Assembly: GCF_003601975.1 (NCBI RefSeq)
Contig: NZ_QZWZ01000023.1
Span: forward strand, 39,758 to 103,757
DNA length: 64,000 bases
Origin: Mesorhizobium waimense
Lineage (GTDB): Bacteria; Pseudomonadota; Alphaproteobacteria; Rhizobiales; Rhizobiaceae
Direction of reading: 5' to 3'
Shown here: one piece after another, positions 17,956-26,924 of the stretch
Layout: each line of letters begins with the position of its first letter
Position numbering within the stretch: the first letter of the stretch is position 1
The notes under the pieces: model-generated
Seen by the model: only the letters and a program-made list of their open reading frames with translations
Database searches by the model: none
What the model was told of the DNA's origin: nothing
Translations under genes and position numbers: made by a program

Positions 17956-18546
17956 CTATTTGACCTTCAGCGTGTCCAACCACTGGGTTACGCGTTCGAT
18001 GGTCTGGCGCTCTTGTGGCGCCTGCATCGAGAACCCGTCCATCAGGCGCGCCTGAGGTGCGTGGCTGGCCAGAACCGCCTGGCTGTTGCCGAGCCCGAAG
18101 CCGCCATGCGTGATGAACGGAATGATGGTCTTACCCGCAAGGTCGTGGACCGCCAGGAAAGTGCGGATTACGGGCGGCGCGGTTTCACCCCAGATGGGGA
18201 ACCCCAGAAACACCGTCGCATAAGAGGCGGTGCTCGGAAGCTGGGCTTTGATTGGCGGCCGGTTGCCGCGATCGCGCTCCTGCCGCGCCCGCTCGACGGT
18301 TTCGAAGTAATCGGCCGGGTAAGGTGTCGCCGGCGCTATCTCGAAGAGATCGGCCGGCAGCGCCCGGCTGAGTTGCCCGGCGATGACGCGGGTGTTGCCG
18401 CTCCGCGAAAAGAACGCCACCAGCGACTTGCCATCCGAGCGGGGCGCCGCTTCGGCCTGCGTAACCGATGCGCTTCCGGCAGCGAGCGGCAGCAACAGGG
18501 ATGACATGAGGATCTTCCGCCTCGTCGGCTTTTGAGCATCGGTCAC
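17956..18546 (-). CDS. Exported flavodoxin-like protein
   Basis: The protein has 196 residues. The N-terminus looks like a twin-arginine signal (RRKILMSSLLLPLAAGS, then an AEA-type cleavage region). The mature part is a flavodoxin fold beginning VAFFSRSGNTRVIAGQLS, the phosphate-binding loop for FMN, with the later loops VFLGFPIWGETAPPVIRTFL and THGGFGLGNSQ around the isoalloxazine ring. It is the last gene of a three-gene run with two aldo/keto reductases (14-base gap), divergent from a LysR regulator. A periplasmic flavin reductase or quinone-related role is possible but unproven. Confidence 0.85.
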   Translation of the reverse strand: MTDAQKPTRRKILMSSLLLPLAAGSASVTQAEAAPRSDGKSLVAFFSRSGNTRVIAGQLSRALPADLFEIAPATPYPADYFETVERARQERDRGNRPPIKAQLPSTASYATVFLGFPIWGETAPPVIRTFLAVHDLAGKTIIPFITHGGFGLGNSQAVLASHAPQARLMDGFSMQAPQERQTIERVTQWLDTLKVK

Positions 18547-18560
18547 TGTTCAGATCCCGA

Positions 18561-19550
18561 TCAGAGCCCGGTCATCTTGAGCGCGGCTTTGGGCAGACGT
18601 TCGCCCTGGACCTCGATCTTCGCCAGGGCGTCGGCGAGTTCCTGCAGATCCTGCGCGGTCAGCGTCACGTCGACCGCGCCAAGGTTCTCCTCCAGACGGT
18701 GACGTTTGGTGGTGCCGGGAATTGGCACGGTCCAAGGCTTTTGGGCCAGCAGCCAGGCGAGCGCGACCTGGGCGGGTGTCGCACCTATGCGCTCGGCCAC
18801 ACTCCTCACGACATCGACCAGGGCCATGTTGGCCTTGCGCGCCTCCGGCGAGAAGCGAGGCACATTGTTGCGGAAATCGGTCGGGTCGAACTTGGTGTTT
18901 TCGTCGATCTTGCCGGTCAGGAACCCCGCGCCCAATGGGCTGAACGGCACGAAACCGATGCCGAGCTCTTCACAGAGCGGCAACAATTCCGCTTCGACGC
19001 CTCGATAGAATAGCGAGTACTCGTTCTGCACTGCCGTGACCGGCTGGACTGCGTGCGCGCGGTGGATGGTCTGGACGCCCGCTTCCGAAAGCCCCCAATG
19101 GCTGACCTTGCCTTGAGCGATCAGGTCCTTGATGGCGCCGGCGACGTCCTCGATCGGAACGTCCGGATCGACCCTGTGCTGGTAGAACAGGTCGATACGG
19201 TCGGTTTTGAGGCGCTTGAGGCTCGCGTCCGCGACACGTTTGATGTGCTCGGGCTGGCTGTTGGTGCCGCCGCTGCGCTCGCCGGTCTCGAGATCGATAT
19301 CAAATCCGAATTTGGTGGCTATCACGATCTGATCGCGGATCGGCGAAAGCGCCTCGCCGAGGAGCTCCTCATTGGCGAAAGGCCCATAGGCTTCGGCGGT
19401 GTCGAAGAGCGTCACGCCCCGCTCGTGCGCGAGGCGCACGAGCCCGATCATCTCCGCCTTGTTGGCTGGCGGCCCGTAAGCGGAGGTCATGCTCATGCAA
19501 CCCAGGCCGACGGCGGAGACCTGCAGGCCTCCAAGTGTTCTAGTTTTCAT
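18561..19550 (-). CDS. Aldo/keto reductase (cytosolic)
   Basis: This is a 329-residue TIM-barrel NADPH-dependent oxidoreductase. The catalytic tetrad can be placed: Asp and Tyr in LFDTAEAYG, Lys in VIATKFGF and His in LFYQHRVD. The cofactor motif near the C-terminus is VPIPGTTKRHRLEENLGA. It has no signal peptide and starts at the ATG before KTRTLGGLQVSAVGLG. It lies between a Tat-type flavodoxin and a second aldo/keto reductase that does have a signal peptide. The two reductases are plainly related, suggesting tandem duplication. It probably reduces aldehydes or ketones; the substrate is unknown. Confidence 0.92.
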   Translation of the reverse strand: MKTRTLGGLQVSAVGLGCMSMTSAYGPPANKAEMIGLVRLAHERGVTLFDTAEAYGPFANEELLGEALSPIRDQIVIATKFGFDIDLETGERSGGTNSQPEHIKRVADASLKRLKTDRIDLFYQHRVDPDVPIEDVAGAIKDLIAQGKVSHWGLSEAGVQTIHRAHAVQPVTAVQNEYSLFYRGVEAELLPLCEELGIGFVPFSPLGAGFLTGKIDENTKFDPTDFRNNVPRFSPEARKANMALVDVVRSVAERIGATPAQVALAWLLAQKPWTVPIPGTTKRHRLEENLGAVDVTLTAQDLQELADALAKIEVQGERLPKAALKMTGL

Positions 19551-19588
19551 GACGAACTTCCATGCGATCGTTGTGTGTGACTATCAGT

Positions 19589-20752
19589 TCAGCTCTTTTC
19601 TGGTGCTTCGACGCCTGAATAGACCAGCACGGCATCGGGAAGGCGCGAGCCCTGAACCTGGATTGCGCCGGCCGCGGCGTTGAGTTCTGCAAGTTCCTCC
19701 GGCGTGAACTGGACCGAAGCCGCGCCGATATTTTCGAGCATGTGCGGCATCTGGGTCGTCCCGGGTATGGGAACGATCCAAGGCTTTTGCGCCATCAGCC
19801 AGGCGAGCGCGATCTGCGCGGCGGAAGCTTGCTTGCGCTTGGCCCAGCTCTTGATCAGCTCGACGAGCGCCAGATTGTGCGGCAGGTTCTCCGCCGAGAA
19901 CCGACCCTCGATCTTGCGGATATCACCGTCCGCAAACCGCGTTCTGGCGTCGATGGCGCCGGCCAGGAACCCCACGCCGAGCGGGCTCCATGGGACGAAG
20001 CCGATGCCAAGCTCCGCGCAAAGCGGAAGCACTTCGCTTTCCGGCCCGCGCCATAGCATTGAGTATTCACTCTGGACGGCGGTGACCGGCAGGGCGGCGT
20101 GAGCGCGGCGGAGGGTGTTCAGTCCCATCTCGGACAGCCCCCAGTGCGTGACCTTGCCCTGGTCCATGAGATCCTTGACCGCGCCGGCGACGTCCTCGAT
20201 CGGTACGTCGGGGTCGACCCGATGCTGGTAGAGCAGGTCAACGCGATCGGTGCGCAGGCGCTTCAGCATGCCCTCGACCGCCGCCTTGATGTGGTCCGGG
20301 CGGCTGATCAGCCCTGGGCGCCGCTCGCCCGTTTCCAGGTCGATGTTCCAGCCGAACTTCGAAGTGATCACGACGCGGTCGCGAAACGGCGCTACTCCCT
20401 CGCCAAGGATCCGCTCGACTTCATGCGGACCGTAGGCCTCCGCGGCGTCGAAGAAGGTGACACCTCGATCGAAGGCGGTCCGGATAATGTTGATCATCTC
20501 GGACCGGGTCGGGATTGTCGTCTGATAGGTCCGGCTCATGTTCTGGACGCCGATGCCGAGGCTGGAGACTTCCAGCGAGCCCAGCTTCCGCCGCCCGCTT
20601 AGGGCCGCAGTGCTGTTGACGCCTGTCGCTTGAGCGCTCTCCTGGGCTGGCGCCTGGGAACCGGTGGCCAAGAGAAGCGGCGTCGCCGCGAAACTTCCCG
20701 CCGCGCCCAGAAAGCCACGGCGCCCCATCTTTAGAATGCGTTCGTTTGCCAT
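19589..20752 (-). CDS. Aldo/keto reductase with twin-arginine signal
   Basis: The protein has 387 residues, about 55 longer at the N-terminus than its neighbour. The extension has a Tat motif (MGRRGFLGAAGSFAATPLLL) followed by a low-complexity linker. The barrel then begins at RRKLGSLEVSSLGIG. The tetrad is intact (FFDAAEAYG, VITSKFGW, LLYQHRVD), as is the cofactor loop VPIPGTTQMPHMLENIG. It is the first gene of the run transcribed away from the LysR gene. If exported, it would need its NADPH loaded before Tat transport, which is why folded export makes sense. Confidence 0.9.
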   Translation of the reverse strand: MANERILKMGRRGFLGAAGSFAATPLLLATGSQAPAQESAQATGVNSTAALSGRRKLGSLEVSSLGIGVQNMSRTYQTTIPTRSEMINIIRTAFDRGVTFFDAAEAYGPHEVERILGEGVAPFRDRVVITSKFGWNIDLETGERRPGLISRPDHIKAAVEGMLKRLRTDRVDLLYQHRVDPDVPIEDVAGAVKDLMDQGKVTHWGLSEMGLNTLRRAHAALPVTAVQSEYSMLWRGPESEVLPLCAELGIGFVPWSPLGVGFLAGAIDARTRFADGDIRKIEGRFSAENLPHNLALVELIKSWAKRKQASAAQIALAWLMAQKPWIVPIPGTTQMPHMLENIGAASVQFTPEELAELNAAAGAIQVQGSRLPDAVLVYSGVEAPEKS

Positions 20753-20836
20753 GCCTGCTCTCCTTCTCGGTTGATGCCGCGAAGAAAGATAGGGGCTGCG
20801 GCATCATGCGATAACCTGCTATAATCCGCATGAGCC

Positions 20837-20853
20837 TGTTAGCTGGACTAACA
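20837..20853. promoter_or_regulatory. LysR-type operator TGTTAG-N5-CTAACA
   Basis: A perfect 6-bp dyad with a 5-base spacer fits the T-N11-A pattern of LysR-type sites. It ends 9 bases before the LysR start. A consensus-like TATAAT at 20820-20825 lies just upstream in the same direction, so the site falls near the expected transcription start. That suits autorepression and control of the divergent reductase operon. Confidence 0.6.
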
Positions 20854-20861
20854 AATACATC

Positions 20862-21752
20862 ATGCAGAACTTCAACGATCTCGCCGCATTTGCGACCGTC
20901 GCCCGGGAACGGAGCTTCACGCGCGCGGCAGCCAAGTTGGGGGTGTCGCCCTCGGCACTCAGTCAGACCATCCGCAACCTTGAGGAGCGGGTTGGACTCA
21001 GGCTTCTCACCCGGACCACGCGGAGTGTGGCACCGACCGAGGCCGGTGGCCGCCTCTTGCGCACCGTGGGCTCGAGGTTCGAGGAGATCGAGGCAGAACT
21101 GGCCACCTTGAACGCGCTGCGCGAGAAACCGGCCGGAACGGTCCGCATCACCACCGGTGAGCACCCGGCGATTTCCGTACTGCAGCCCGCGCTCAAGCGG
21201 TTCCTGCCGGACTATCCCGACGTCCAGGTTGAGATCATCGTCGACTACGGCCTGACGGATATCGTCGCCGAGGGTTATGATGCCGGCGTCCGCATGGGCG
21301 AGCAGGTGGCGAAGGACATGGTGGCTGTCCGTATCGGGCCGGACATCCGCATGGCCGTGGTCGGTTCGCCGAAATATTTCAAGCGCTTCCCGGCCCCGCG
21401 AACCCCGCAGGACCTAACCACACACAGATGCATCAACATGCGGCTGCCGACTTACGGCGGACTGTTCCCGTGGGGTCTCGAGAAGGACGGCCGCGAGGTG
21501 AAGGTGCGGGGCGACGGCCAGCTGGTCTTCAACAATCTTGGCATGCGGCTGAGTTCAGCGCTGGACGGGTTGGGGGTCGCCTACATGCCTGAGGACCAGG
21601 TACTTCCGCACGTTGCGCAGGGGCGGCTCATCCGGGTGCTGGAGGAATGGTGCCCGTACTTCCCCGGCTATCACCTGTACTACCCAAGCCGGCGTCACAC
21701 GTCGCCGGCTCTATCCTTACTGATAGACGTCCTGCGTTACCGGGGCAGCTGA
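20862..21752 (+). CDS. LysR family transcriptional regulator
   Basis: This 296-residue regulator has an N-terminal winged helix (NDLAAFATVARERSFTRAAA, then LGVSPSALSQTIRNLEERVG) and a periplasmic-binding-like effector domain from about residue 90. The phrase RTTRSVAPTEAGGRLL is typical of the linker in the AaeR/YafC-like subgroup. It is divergent from the aldo/keto reductase-flavodoxin operon, and the dyad at 20837-20853 lies in the shared promoter, so it most likely controls that operon and itself. The inducer is unknown. Confidence 0.93.
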   Translation: MQNFNDLAAFATVARERSFTRAAAKLGVSPSALSQTIRNLEERVGLRLLTRTTRSVAPTEAGGRLLRTVGSRFEEIEAELATLNALREKPAGTVRITTGEHPAISVLQPALKRFLPDYPDVQVEIIVDYGLTDIVAEGYDAGVRMGEQVAKDMVAVRIGPDIRMAVVGSPKYFKRFPAPRTPQDLTTHRCINMRLPTYGGLFPWGLEKDGREVKVRGDGQLVFNNLGMRLSSALDGLGVAYMPEDQVLPHVAQGRLIRVLEEWCPYFPGYHLYYPSRRHTSPALSLLIDVLRYRGS

Positions 21753-21929
21753 TCGAGCGCGACGCTTGTCCGGCTGCAGCCAATGCTGCGATCACGGGGC
21801 CTCGTTCAATTGGCTACAATGTCAAATCAGTCCGGCCGCGATGTTACGGATCTTAAGTCAAATTTTACCGAACCGGCGCCATGGCTTGAGCCCTGCCGGG
21901 TGTTCTCTCCAGTGTGTTTCGCGTAAAGG

Positions 21930-22733
21930 GTGATGATGCGTATTGTCAGGACGATTCCGCTGCTTTTCGCCTCCGGGCTGCTCACCGTGTCCGCCGCGAA
22001 TGCCGGCGAGGGGAGTTGGTTGTCCGGTGACTGGTATTTGACGCTCGGAGCCACGGGCCTGGTCGCGCCGGATTTCGAGGGCGGCAAAAAGTACATGCTC
22101 AGCGCCCAGCCGATCATCTCCCTCGGCAAGGCCGGTCCCCAGGCTCGCTTCACCTCGCGCAACGACAACATCTCGCTGGCCCTGATCGACGATGGCAGCG
22201 TGCGGGCCGGCCTGACCGGAAAAATCCTGTTTTCCCGCGACAGCGACGATGAGCTGAAGGGCCTCGATCCCGTGCGTTGGGGCGGCGAGGCCGGCGGCTT
22301 CTTCGAATTCTATCCGCTGGACTGGGTACGCGCCCGGGCCGAGCTCAGGCACGGCATCCGTGCGCACAACGGCTTTGTCGCCGACATCGCCGCCGACGCC
22401 TTCTACGACGTGACGCCAACGGTCCGCATTTCGGGCGGGCCACGCATTTCCTTCGCCTCGGCGGACTATTTCGACGCTTACTACGGCGTCAACGCCACAG
22501 AGGCGGCGTCGTCCGGCCTCAGCGAATACCATCCGGGCGGCGGTCTGAAGTCGACCGGCCTGGGCGGCGCGGTGACCTGGAAGGTGACCGAGCCGATGAC
22601 GGCCAGCCTGTTCGGTGAATATTCGCGCCTGATGGGCCCGGCGGCCGATTCCAGCCTGGTCAAGGAGCGTGGCGACCGCAACCAGTTCACGGTCGGCGTG
22701 TCGACCACCTATCGCTTCGACTTTTCGATGTAG
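21930..22733 (+). CDS. MipA/OmpV family outer-membrane protein
   Basis: The protein has 267 residues with a signal peptide (RTIPLLFASGLLTVSAANAG, cleaved after the Ala-Asn-Ala region). The rest is a chain of amphipathic beta strands ending in an aromatic C-terminal strand (TTYRFDFSM), as expected for an outer-membrane barrel. Family marks include the early GDWYLTLGATGLVAPDFEGG and a GEAGGFFEFYPLDWVRARAELRHG-like central region (positions about 115-140). MipA/OmpV proteins have been linked to murein-enzyme scaffolding and small-molecule permeability. It stands alone, with promoter space of about 180 bases upstream. Confidence 0.87.
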   Translation: MMMRIVRTIPLLFASGLLTVSAANAGEGSWLSGDWYLTLGATGLVAPDFEGGKKYMLSAQPIISLGKAGPQARFTSRNDNISLALIDDGSVRAGLTGKILFSRDSDDELKGLDPVRWGGEAGGFFEFYPLDWVRARAELRHGIRAHNGFVADIAADAFYDVTPTVRISGGPRISFASADYFDAYYGVNATEAASSGLSEYHPGGGLKSTGLGGAVTWKVTEPMTASLFGEYSRLMGPAADSSLVKERGDRNQFTVGVSTTYRFDFSM

Positions 22734-22966
22734 CGATTTGAACTGGGCGCTTTATTCCTGCTGACTAATCCGCTAAAAGCCCGGCCATGACGAGCTTTTC
22801 GCACCTTTTTGCGATCGCGATACGAATTACGAGCCCGGTGTTCCGGGTGGCCTGAGAGCCGCCGGAGCCGCCGGGAATCTTGGCGTGCGCCTCTCGCGCT
22901 TTTTCCAGATCATGATAGTTCAACGCCCGAGCTCTTTTGCCGCCGGGCAATGCACATGGCAGACCG

Positions 22967-25957
22967 ATGACCGACACCCCAATGACCGATACAGCTGAAA
23001 CGATCGACTATTCCAAGACGCTCTACCTGCCGCAGACGGATTTCCCGATGCGCGCCGGCTTGCCTGAAAAAGAGCCGCTGCTGGTCAAGCGCTGGCAGGA
23101 CATGGACCTCTACCGCAAGCTCCGGCAGGACGCCGCCGGCCGCACCAAATACGTGCTACATGACGGCCCGCCCTACGCCAATGGCAACATCCATATCGGC
23201 CACGCGCTGAACAAGATCCTTAAGGACGTCATCACCCGCTCGTTCCAGATGCGTGGCTACGATTCGAATTACGTGCCCGGCTGGGACTGCCACGGCCTGC
23301 CGATCGAATGGAAGATCGAGGAGCAGTACCGCGCCAAGGGCAAGAACAAGGATGAGGTGCCGGTCAACGAATTCCGCAAGGAATGCCGGGAATTCGCGGC
23401 GCACTGGATCTCGGTACAGGGCAGCGAGTTCCAGCGGCTCGGCGTCGTCGGTGATTTCAAGAACCCCTATACGACGATGGCTTTCCATGCCGAGGCGCGC
23501 ATCGCCGGCGAATTGTTGAAGTTCGCCATGTCGGGCCAGCTCTACCGCGGCTCCAAGCCGGTGATGTGGAGCGTGGTCGAGCGCACCGCGCTGGCCGAGG
23601 CCGAGGTCGAATACCAGGACTATGAGAGCGACATGATCTGGGTGAAATTCCCGGTCGCAAGCCTTGCCCGCCCGGTCTCCGGCACTGAAGGTGAACAGCC
23701 GGCGGCATTGTCCGAATCCTCGCTGGACCTGCTCGAAGCCCATGTCGTGATCTGGACGACGACGCCCTGGACCATCCCAGGCAACCGCGCCGTCAGCTAT
23801 TCGCCGCGTGTCGCCTATGGGCTCTATGAGGTCACGGCGGCGGAGAACGCGTTCGGCCCGCAGCCCGGCGAAAAGCTGATCTTTGCCGACGCACTCGCCG
23901 AAGACTCGGCGGCCAAGGCCAAGATCGTCTTGAATCGCCTTCACAACGTCTCGGCCGAACAGCTTGAAAGCCTTACGCTTTCGCACCCCTTCAGGGGGCT
24001 TGGCGGCGGCTATGAATACCCGGTGCCGATGATCGCCGGCGAACATGTCACCGACGATGCCGGCACCGGCTTCGTGCACACCGCGCCCAGCCACGGCCGC
24101 GAGGACTTCGACGCCTGGACGGATGCGGTGGCCGAGCTGCTCAAGCGCGGCATCGACACGGCGATCCCGTTCCCTGTCGATGATGCCGGCTTCTTCACCA
24201 AGGACGCGCCGGGCTTCGGGCCGGACCGCGAGGGCGGTGCCGCGCGCGTCATCGACGACAACGGCAAGAAGGGCAACGCCAACCAGGCCGTCATCGACGA
24301 ACTGATCAAGCGCAACGAGCTGTTCGCGCGCGGCCGGCTGAAGCACAGCTACCCGCATTCGTGGCGGTCGAAGAAGCCGATCATCTTCCGCAACACGCCG
24401 CAATGGTTCGTCTATATGGACAAGGAACTCGGCGACGGCACGACGCTGCGCAGCCGCGCGCTGAAGGCGATCGACGACACGCGCTTCGTGCCGGCTGCCG
24501 GCCAGAACCGCATCCGCGCCATGATCGAGGAGCGCCCCGACTGGGTGCTGTCGCGCCAGCGCGCCTGGGGCGTGCCGATCGCCGTCTTCGCCGACGTGGA
24601 CGGCAATGTGCTGAAGGACGATGCGGTCAACCAGCGCATCATGGAGGCCTTCGAGACGGAAGGCGCTGACGCCTGGTTCGCGGCGAATGCCAAGGAGCGT
24701 TTCCTCGGCAATCACGATGCCGCGAAATGGCATCAGGTGATGGACATCCTCGACGTCTGGTTCGACTCGGGCTCGACCCATGTCTTCACACTCGAGGATC
24801 GCCCGGACTTGAAATGGCCGGCCGATGTCTATCTCGAAGGCTCCGACCAGCATCGCGGCTGGTTCCACTCCTCGCTGCTCGAAAGCTGCGGCACTAGGGG
24901 CAGGGCGCCCTATGACACCGTCGTCACCCATGGCTTCACCATGGATGAGGAGGGGCGGAAAATGTCGAAATCGCTCGGCAACACCGTCGTGCCGCAGGAC
25001 GTGATCAAGCAGTCCGGCGCTGATATCCTGCGTCTGTGGGTGGTGACGACCGACTATTGGGAAGACCAGCGGCTTGGCAAGAACGTGCTGCAGACCAACA
25101 TCGACGCCTACCGCAAGCTCAGGAACACCATCCGCTGGATGCTGGGCACGCTCGCCCATGACGATGGCGAAGAGGTCGCCCTGGAAAACATGCCGGAGCT
25201 GGAGCGGCTGATGCTGCACCGGCTGGCCGAACTGGATGACGTCGTACGCTCCGGCTATGACGCGTTCGAGTTCAAGCGCATCACCCGCACGCTGCTCGAC
25301 TTCATGGTGGTCGAGCTGTCGGCGTTCTATTTCGACATCCGCAAGGACGCGCTTTACTGCGACGCGCCGTCCAGCGTGAAGCGGAAGGCCTCGGTACAGG
25401 TCGTGCGCCATTTGTTCGACTGCCTGGTCAAGTGGCTGGCGCCGATGCTGCCCTTCACCATGGAGGAGGCCTGGCTCGACCGTCACCCCGACGCCGTTTC
25501 GGTGCATCTCGACCAATTCCCGCAGATCCCGGAGACCTGGGGGAACGAGGTGCTGGCGGAAAAGTGGCGCAAGGTGCGGCAGGTTCGCCGCGTCGTCACC
25601 GGCGCGCTTGAGATCGCGCGTGCCCAGAAGGTCATCGGTTCCTCGCTCGAGGCGGTGCCGGTCGTCACAATCGACGATGCGACGCTCGAAGCGGCGATAT
25701 CGGACGTCGACATGGCCGAGATGGCGATCACCAGCGACCTTGTCATTACCCATGGCAAAGCGATTGACGGGGCTTTCACGCTGGACGACGTCAAGGGTGT
25801 CGCCGTGGTGGTGGAGAAGGCCGAGGACCGTGGCTTGGTCAAATGCGCGCGTTCCTGGCGCTACACCGCCGATGTCGGGCAGGACCAGGCATTCCCAGAT
25901 GTCTCGGCGCGCGATGCGGCTGTCCTGCATGAGCTGAAGGCGCTCGGGCGTTTATGA
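22967..25957 (+). CDS. ileS: Isoleucyl-tRNA synthetase
   Basis: This is a class I synthetase of about 996 residues that charges tRNA-Ile with isoleucine in the cytosol. Visible motifs are the HIGH box in GNIHIGHALNKILKD, the editing-domain stretch WTTTPWTIPGNRA, GTGFVHTAPSHGREDF, and the KMSKS loop in EEGRKMSKSLGNTV. The C-terminal anticodon-binding region is present, but the CxxC zinc finger of some bacterial IleS is not evident at the end. ATG 22967 is preferred; TTG 22937 and ATG 22982 are alternatives, and no site has a strong ribosome-binding sequence. The stop codon abuts a palindromic repeat. Confidence 0.97.
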   Translation: MTDTPMTDTAETIDYSKTLYLPQTDFPMRAGLPEKEPLLVKRWQDMDLYRKLRQDAAGRTKYVLHDGPPYANGNIHIGHALNKILKDVITRSFQMRGYDSNYVPGWDCHGLPIEWKIEEQYRAKGKNKDEVPVNEFRKECREFAAHWISVQGSEFQRLGVVGDFKNPYTTMAFHAEARIAGELLKFAMSGQLYRGSKPVMWSVVERTALAEAEVEYQDYESDMIWVKFPVASLARPVSGTEGEQPAALSESSLDLLEAHVVIWTTTPWTIPGNRAVSYSPRVAYGLYEVTAAENAFGPQPGEKLIFADALAEDSAAKAKIVLNRLHNVSAEQLESLTLSHPFRGLGGGYEYPVPMIAGEHVTDDAGTGFVHTAPSHGREDFDAWTDAVAELLKRGIDTAIPFPVDDAGFFTKDAPGFGPDREGGAARVIDDNGKKGNANQAVIDELIKRNELFARGRLKHSYPHSWRSKKPIIFRNTPQWFVYMDKELGDGTTLRSRALKAIDDTRFVPAAGQNRIRAMIEERPDWVLSRQRAWGVPIAVFADVDGNVLKDDAVNQRIMEAFETEGADAWFAANAKERFLGNHDAAKWHQVMDILDVWFDSGSTHVFTLEDRPDLKWPADVYLEGSDQHRGWFHSSLLESCGTRGRAPYDTVVTHGFTMDEEGRKMSKSLGNTVVPQDVIKQSGADILRLWVVTTDYWEDQRLGKNVLQTNIDAYRKLRNTIRWMLGTLAHDDGEEVALENMPELERLMLHRLAELDDVVRSGYDAFEFKRITRTLLDFMVVELSAFYFDIRKDALYCDAPSSVKRKASVQVVRHLFDCLVKWLAPMLPFTMEEAWLDRHPDAVSVHLDQFPQIPETWGNEVLAEKWRKVRQVRRVVTGALEIARAQKVIGSSLEAVPVVTIDDATLEAAISDVDMAEMAITSDLVITHGKAIDGAFTLDDVKGVAVVVEKAEDRGLVKCARSWRYTADVGQDQAFPDVSARDAAVLHELKALGRL

Positions 25958-25958
25958 T

Positions 25959-26002
25959 GCATGTCGCCCAAAAGTGTGTAGCGGTTTTGGGAAACGACAT
26001 GC
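25959..26002. repeat. Palindromic intergenic repeat, family P1, copy 1
   Basis: GCATGTCG..CCCAAAA, a short loop, TTTTGGG..CGACATGC forms a two-step hairpin immediately after the ileS stop. A near-identical copy lies at 53055-53103, also directly after a stop codon. There is no T-run, so it is a repeat element first and a transcript-end hairpin only possibly. Confidence 0.8.
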
Positions 26003-26191
26003 ACCATCAAATATAAGCCGGTGCACAAATGCCACGCCGGGCGGTCCTTTGCCGCCCGTGCGTTGCCCTTAACGAGAGGTTGAGATAAACACGCGAAACT
26101 CCGGACGACAAATTGTCGCCGGATTTCCGTCGCAAGTGCTTGAGTGATGGGGACCGGACCTTTGGCCGGCGGCGATCGAGAGGCTGTCTAA

Positions 26192-26884
26192 GTGGGACTT
26201 TTTGGCATGACCGAGAGAACTTACGCGCGCGTTGCGCTGCTGGCGCCGCTTGTCGTATCAGGCCTCGCTCTGTCCGGCTGCATGGGCTCGCCCACCTACG
26301 GAACCGACAAGACGGCGGGCGAGCAGCTTGCCGGCGACCTGTCCAGCGCCTTTTCGATCTCGCCGAAGCGAGGGGAAAAGATCGACTACAAGCCGCGTCC
26401 CGAGCTGGTGAAGCCGGCACCGGGACAGAAGGAAAACCTGCCGCCGCCGCAGGAGAGCATCGAGACGGCGAGTGCCGACTGGCCTGAATCGCCCGAGGCG
26501 CGCCGCGCCCGCCTGCGTGCCGACGCCACCGCTCACCAGGACGATCCGGCCTACCAGTCGCAGATCGTCGACGATGTGCAGACCGATCCGGTGGCGGTGA
26601 AGAAGGCCATGGCGGATTCGGCCTCCAGCCACCCGCCGCGCTGGTCGCCGGCGGATTCGGACAAGGGCCGCGCCGCCGAGATCCAGCGCCGTATGGCCGA
26701 AGGCAAGCAGGGCGATCCCAACACCCGCAAATATCTGAGCGAGCCGCCTCTGGACTATCGCGTCGCCGCCGGCACCGCGCCGCAGGGCGATATCGGCGAG
26801 GACGAATACAAGAAGGAACGCCGCCTCAAGAAAGAGGCGGAGGGCAAGAAGAGTGGCGGCTGGTTCGACTGGCTGGGCCTCTAA
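26192..26884 (+). CDS. Conserved hypothetical lipoprotein
   Basis: The protein has 230 residues. The N-terminus has a signal with a lipobox (SGLALSGC, Cys about residue 31), so it should be lipid-anchored. The mature part is hydrophilic, rich in Pro, Lys, Asp and Glu, apparently disordered, and ends in a Lys-rich stretch with a short aromatic tail (GGWFDWLGL). No enzyme motif is seen. GTG 26192 has a GAGAGG site 8 bases upstream; ATG 26207 is a possible alternative. It does not match a function I recognise. It sits between ileS and tadA (convergent). Confidence 0.82.
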   Translation: MGLFGMTERTYARVALLAPLVVSGLALSGCMGSPTYGTDKTAGEQLAGDLSSAFSISPKRGEKIDYKPRPELVKPAPGQKENLPPPQESIETASADWPESPEARRARLRADATAHQDDPAYQSQIVDDVQTDPVAVKKAMADSASSHPPRWSPADSDKGRAAEIQRRMAEGKQGDPNTRKYLSEPPLDYRVAAGTAPQGDIGEDEYKKERRLKKEAEGKKSGGWFDWLGL

Positions 26885-26924
26885 TTGCCTGTTAGCCACG
26901 AAGACGCGTTCCGGCGCCTGCTGT

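Noticed and set aside
17749..18504. Plus-strand reading frame across the MITE and opposite the flavodoxin gene
   Set aside because: No family features, no ribosome site, and its sequence is the antisense of a clear flavodoxin.
22734..22966. T-box or attenuator leader before ileS, and a 70-codon minus-strand frame at 22765-22977
   Set aside because: No T-box consensus and no terminator hairpin with T-run were found; the small frame has no family features and overlaps the ileS start.
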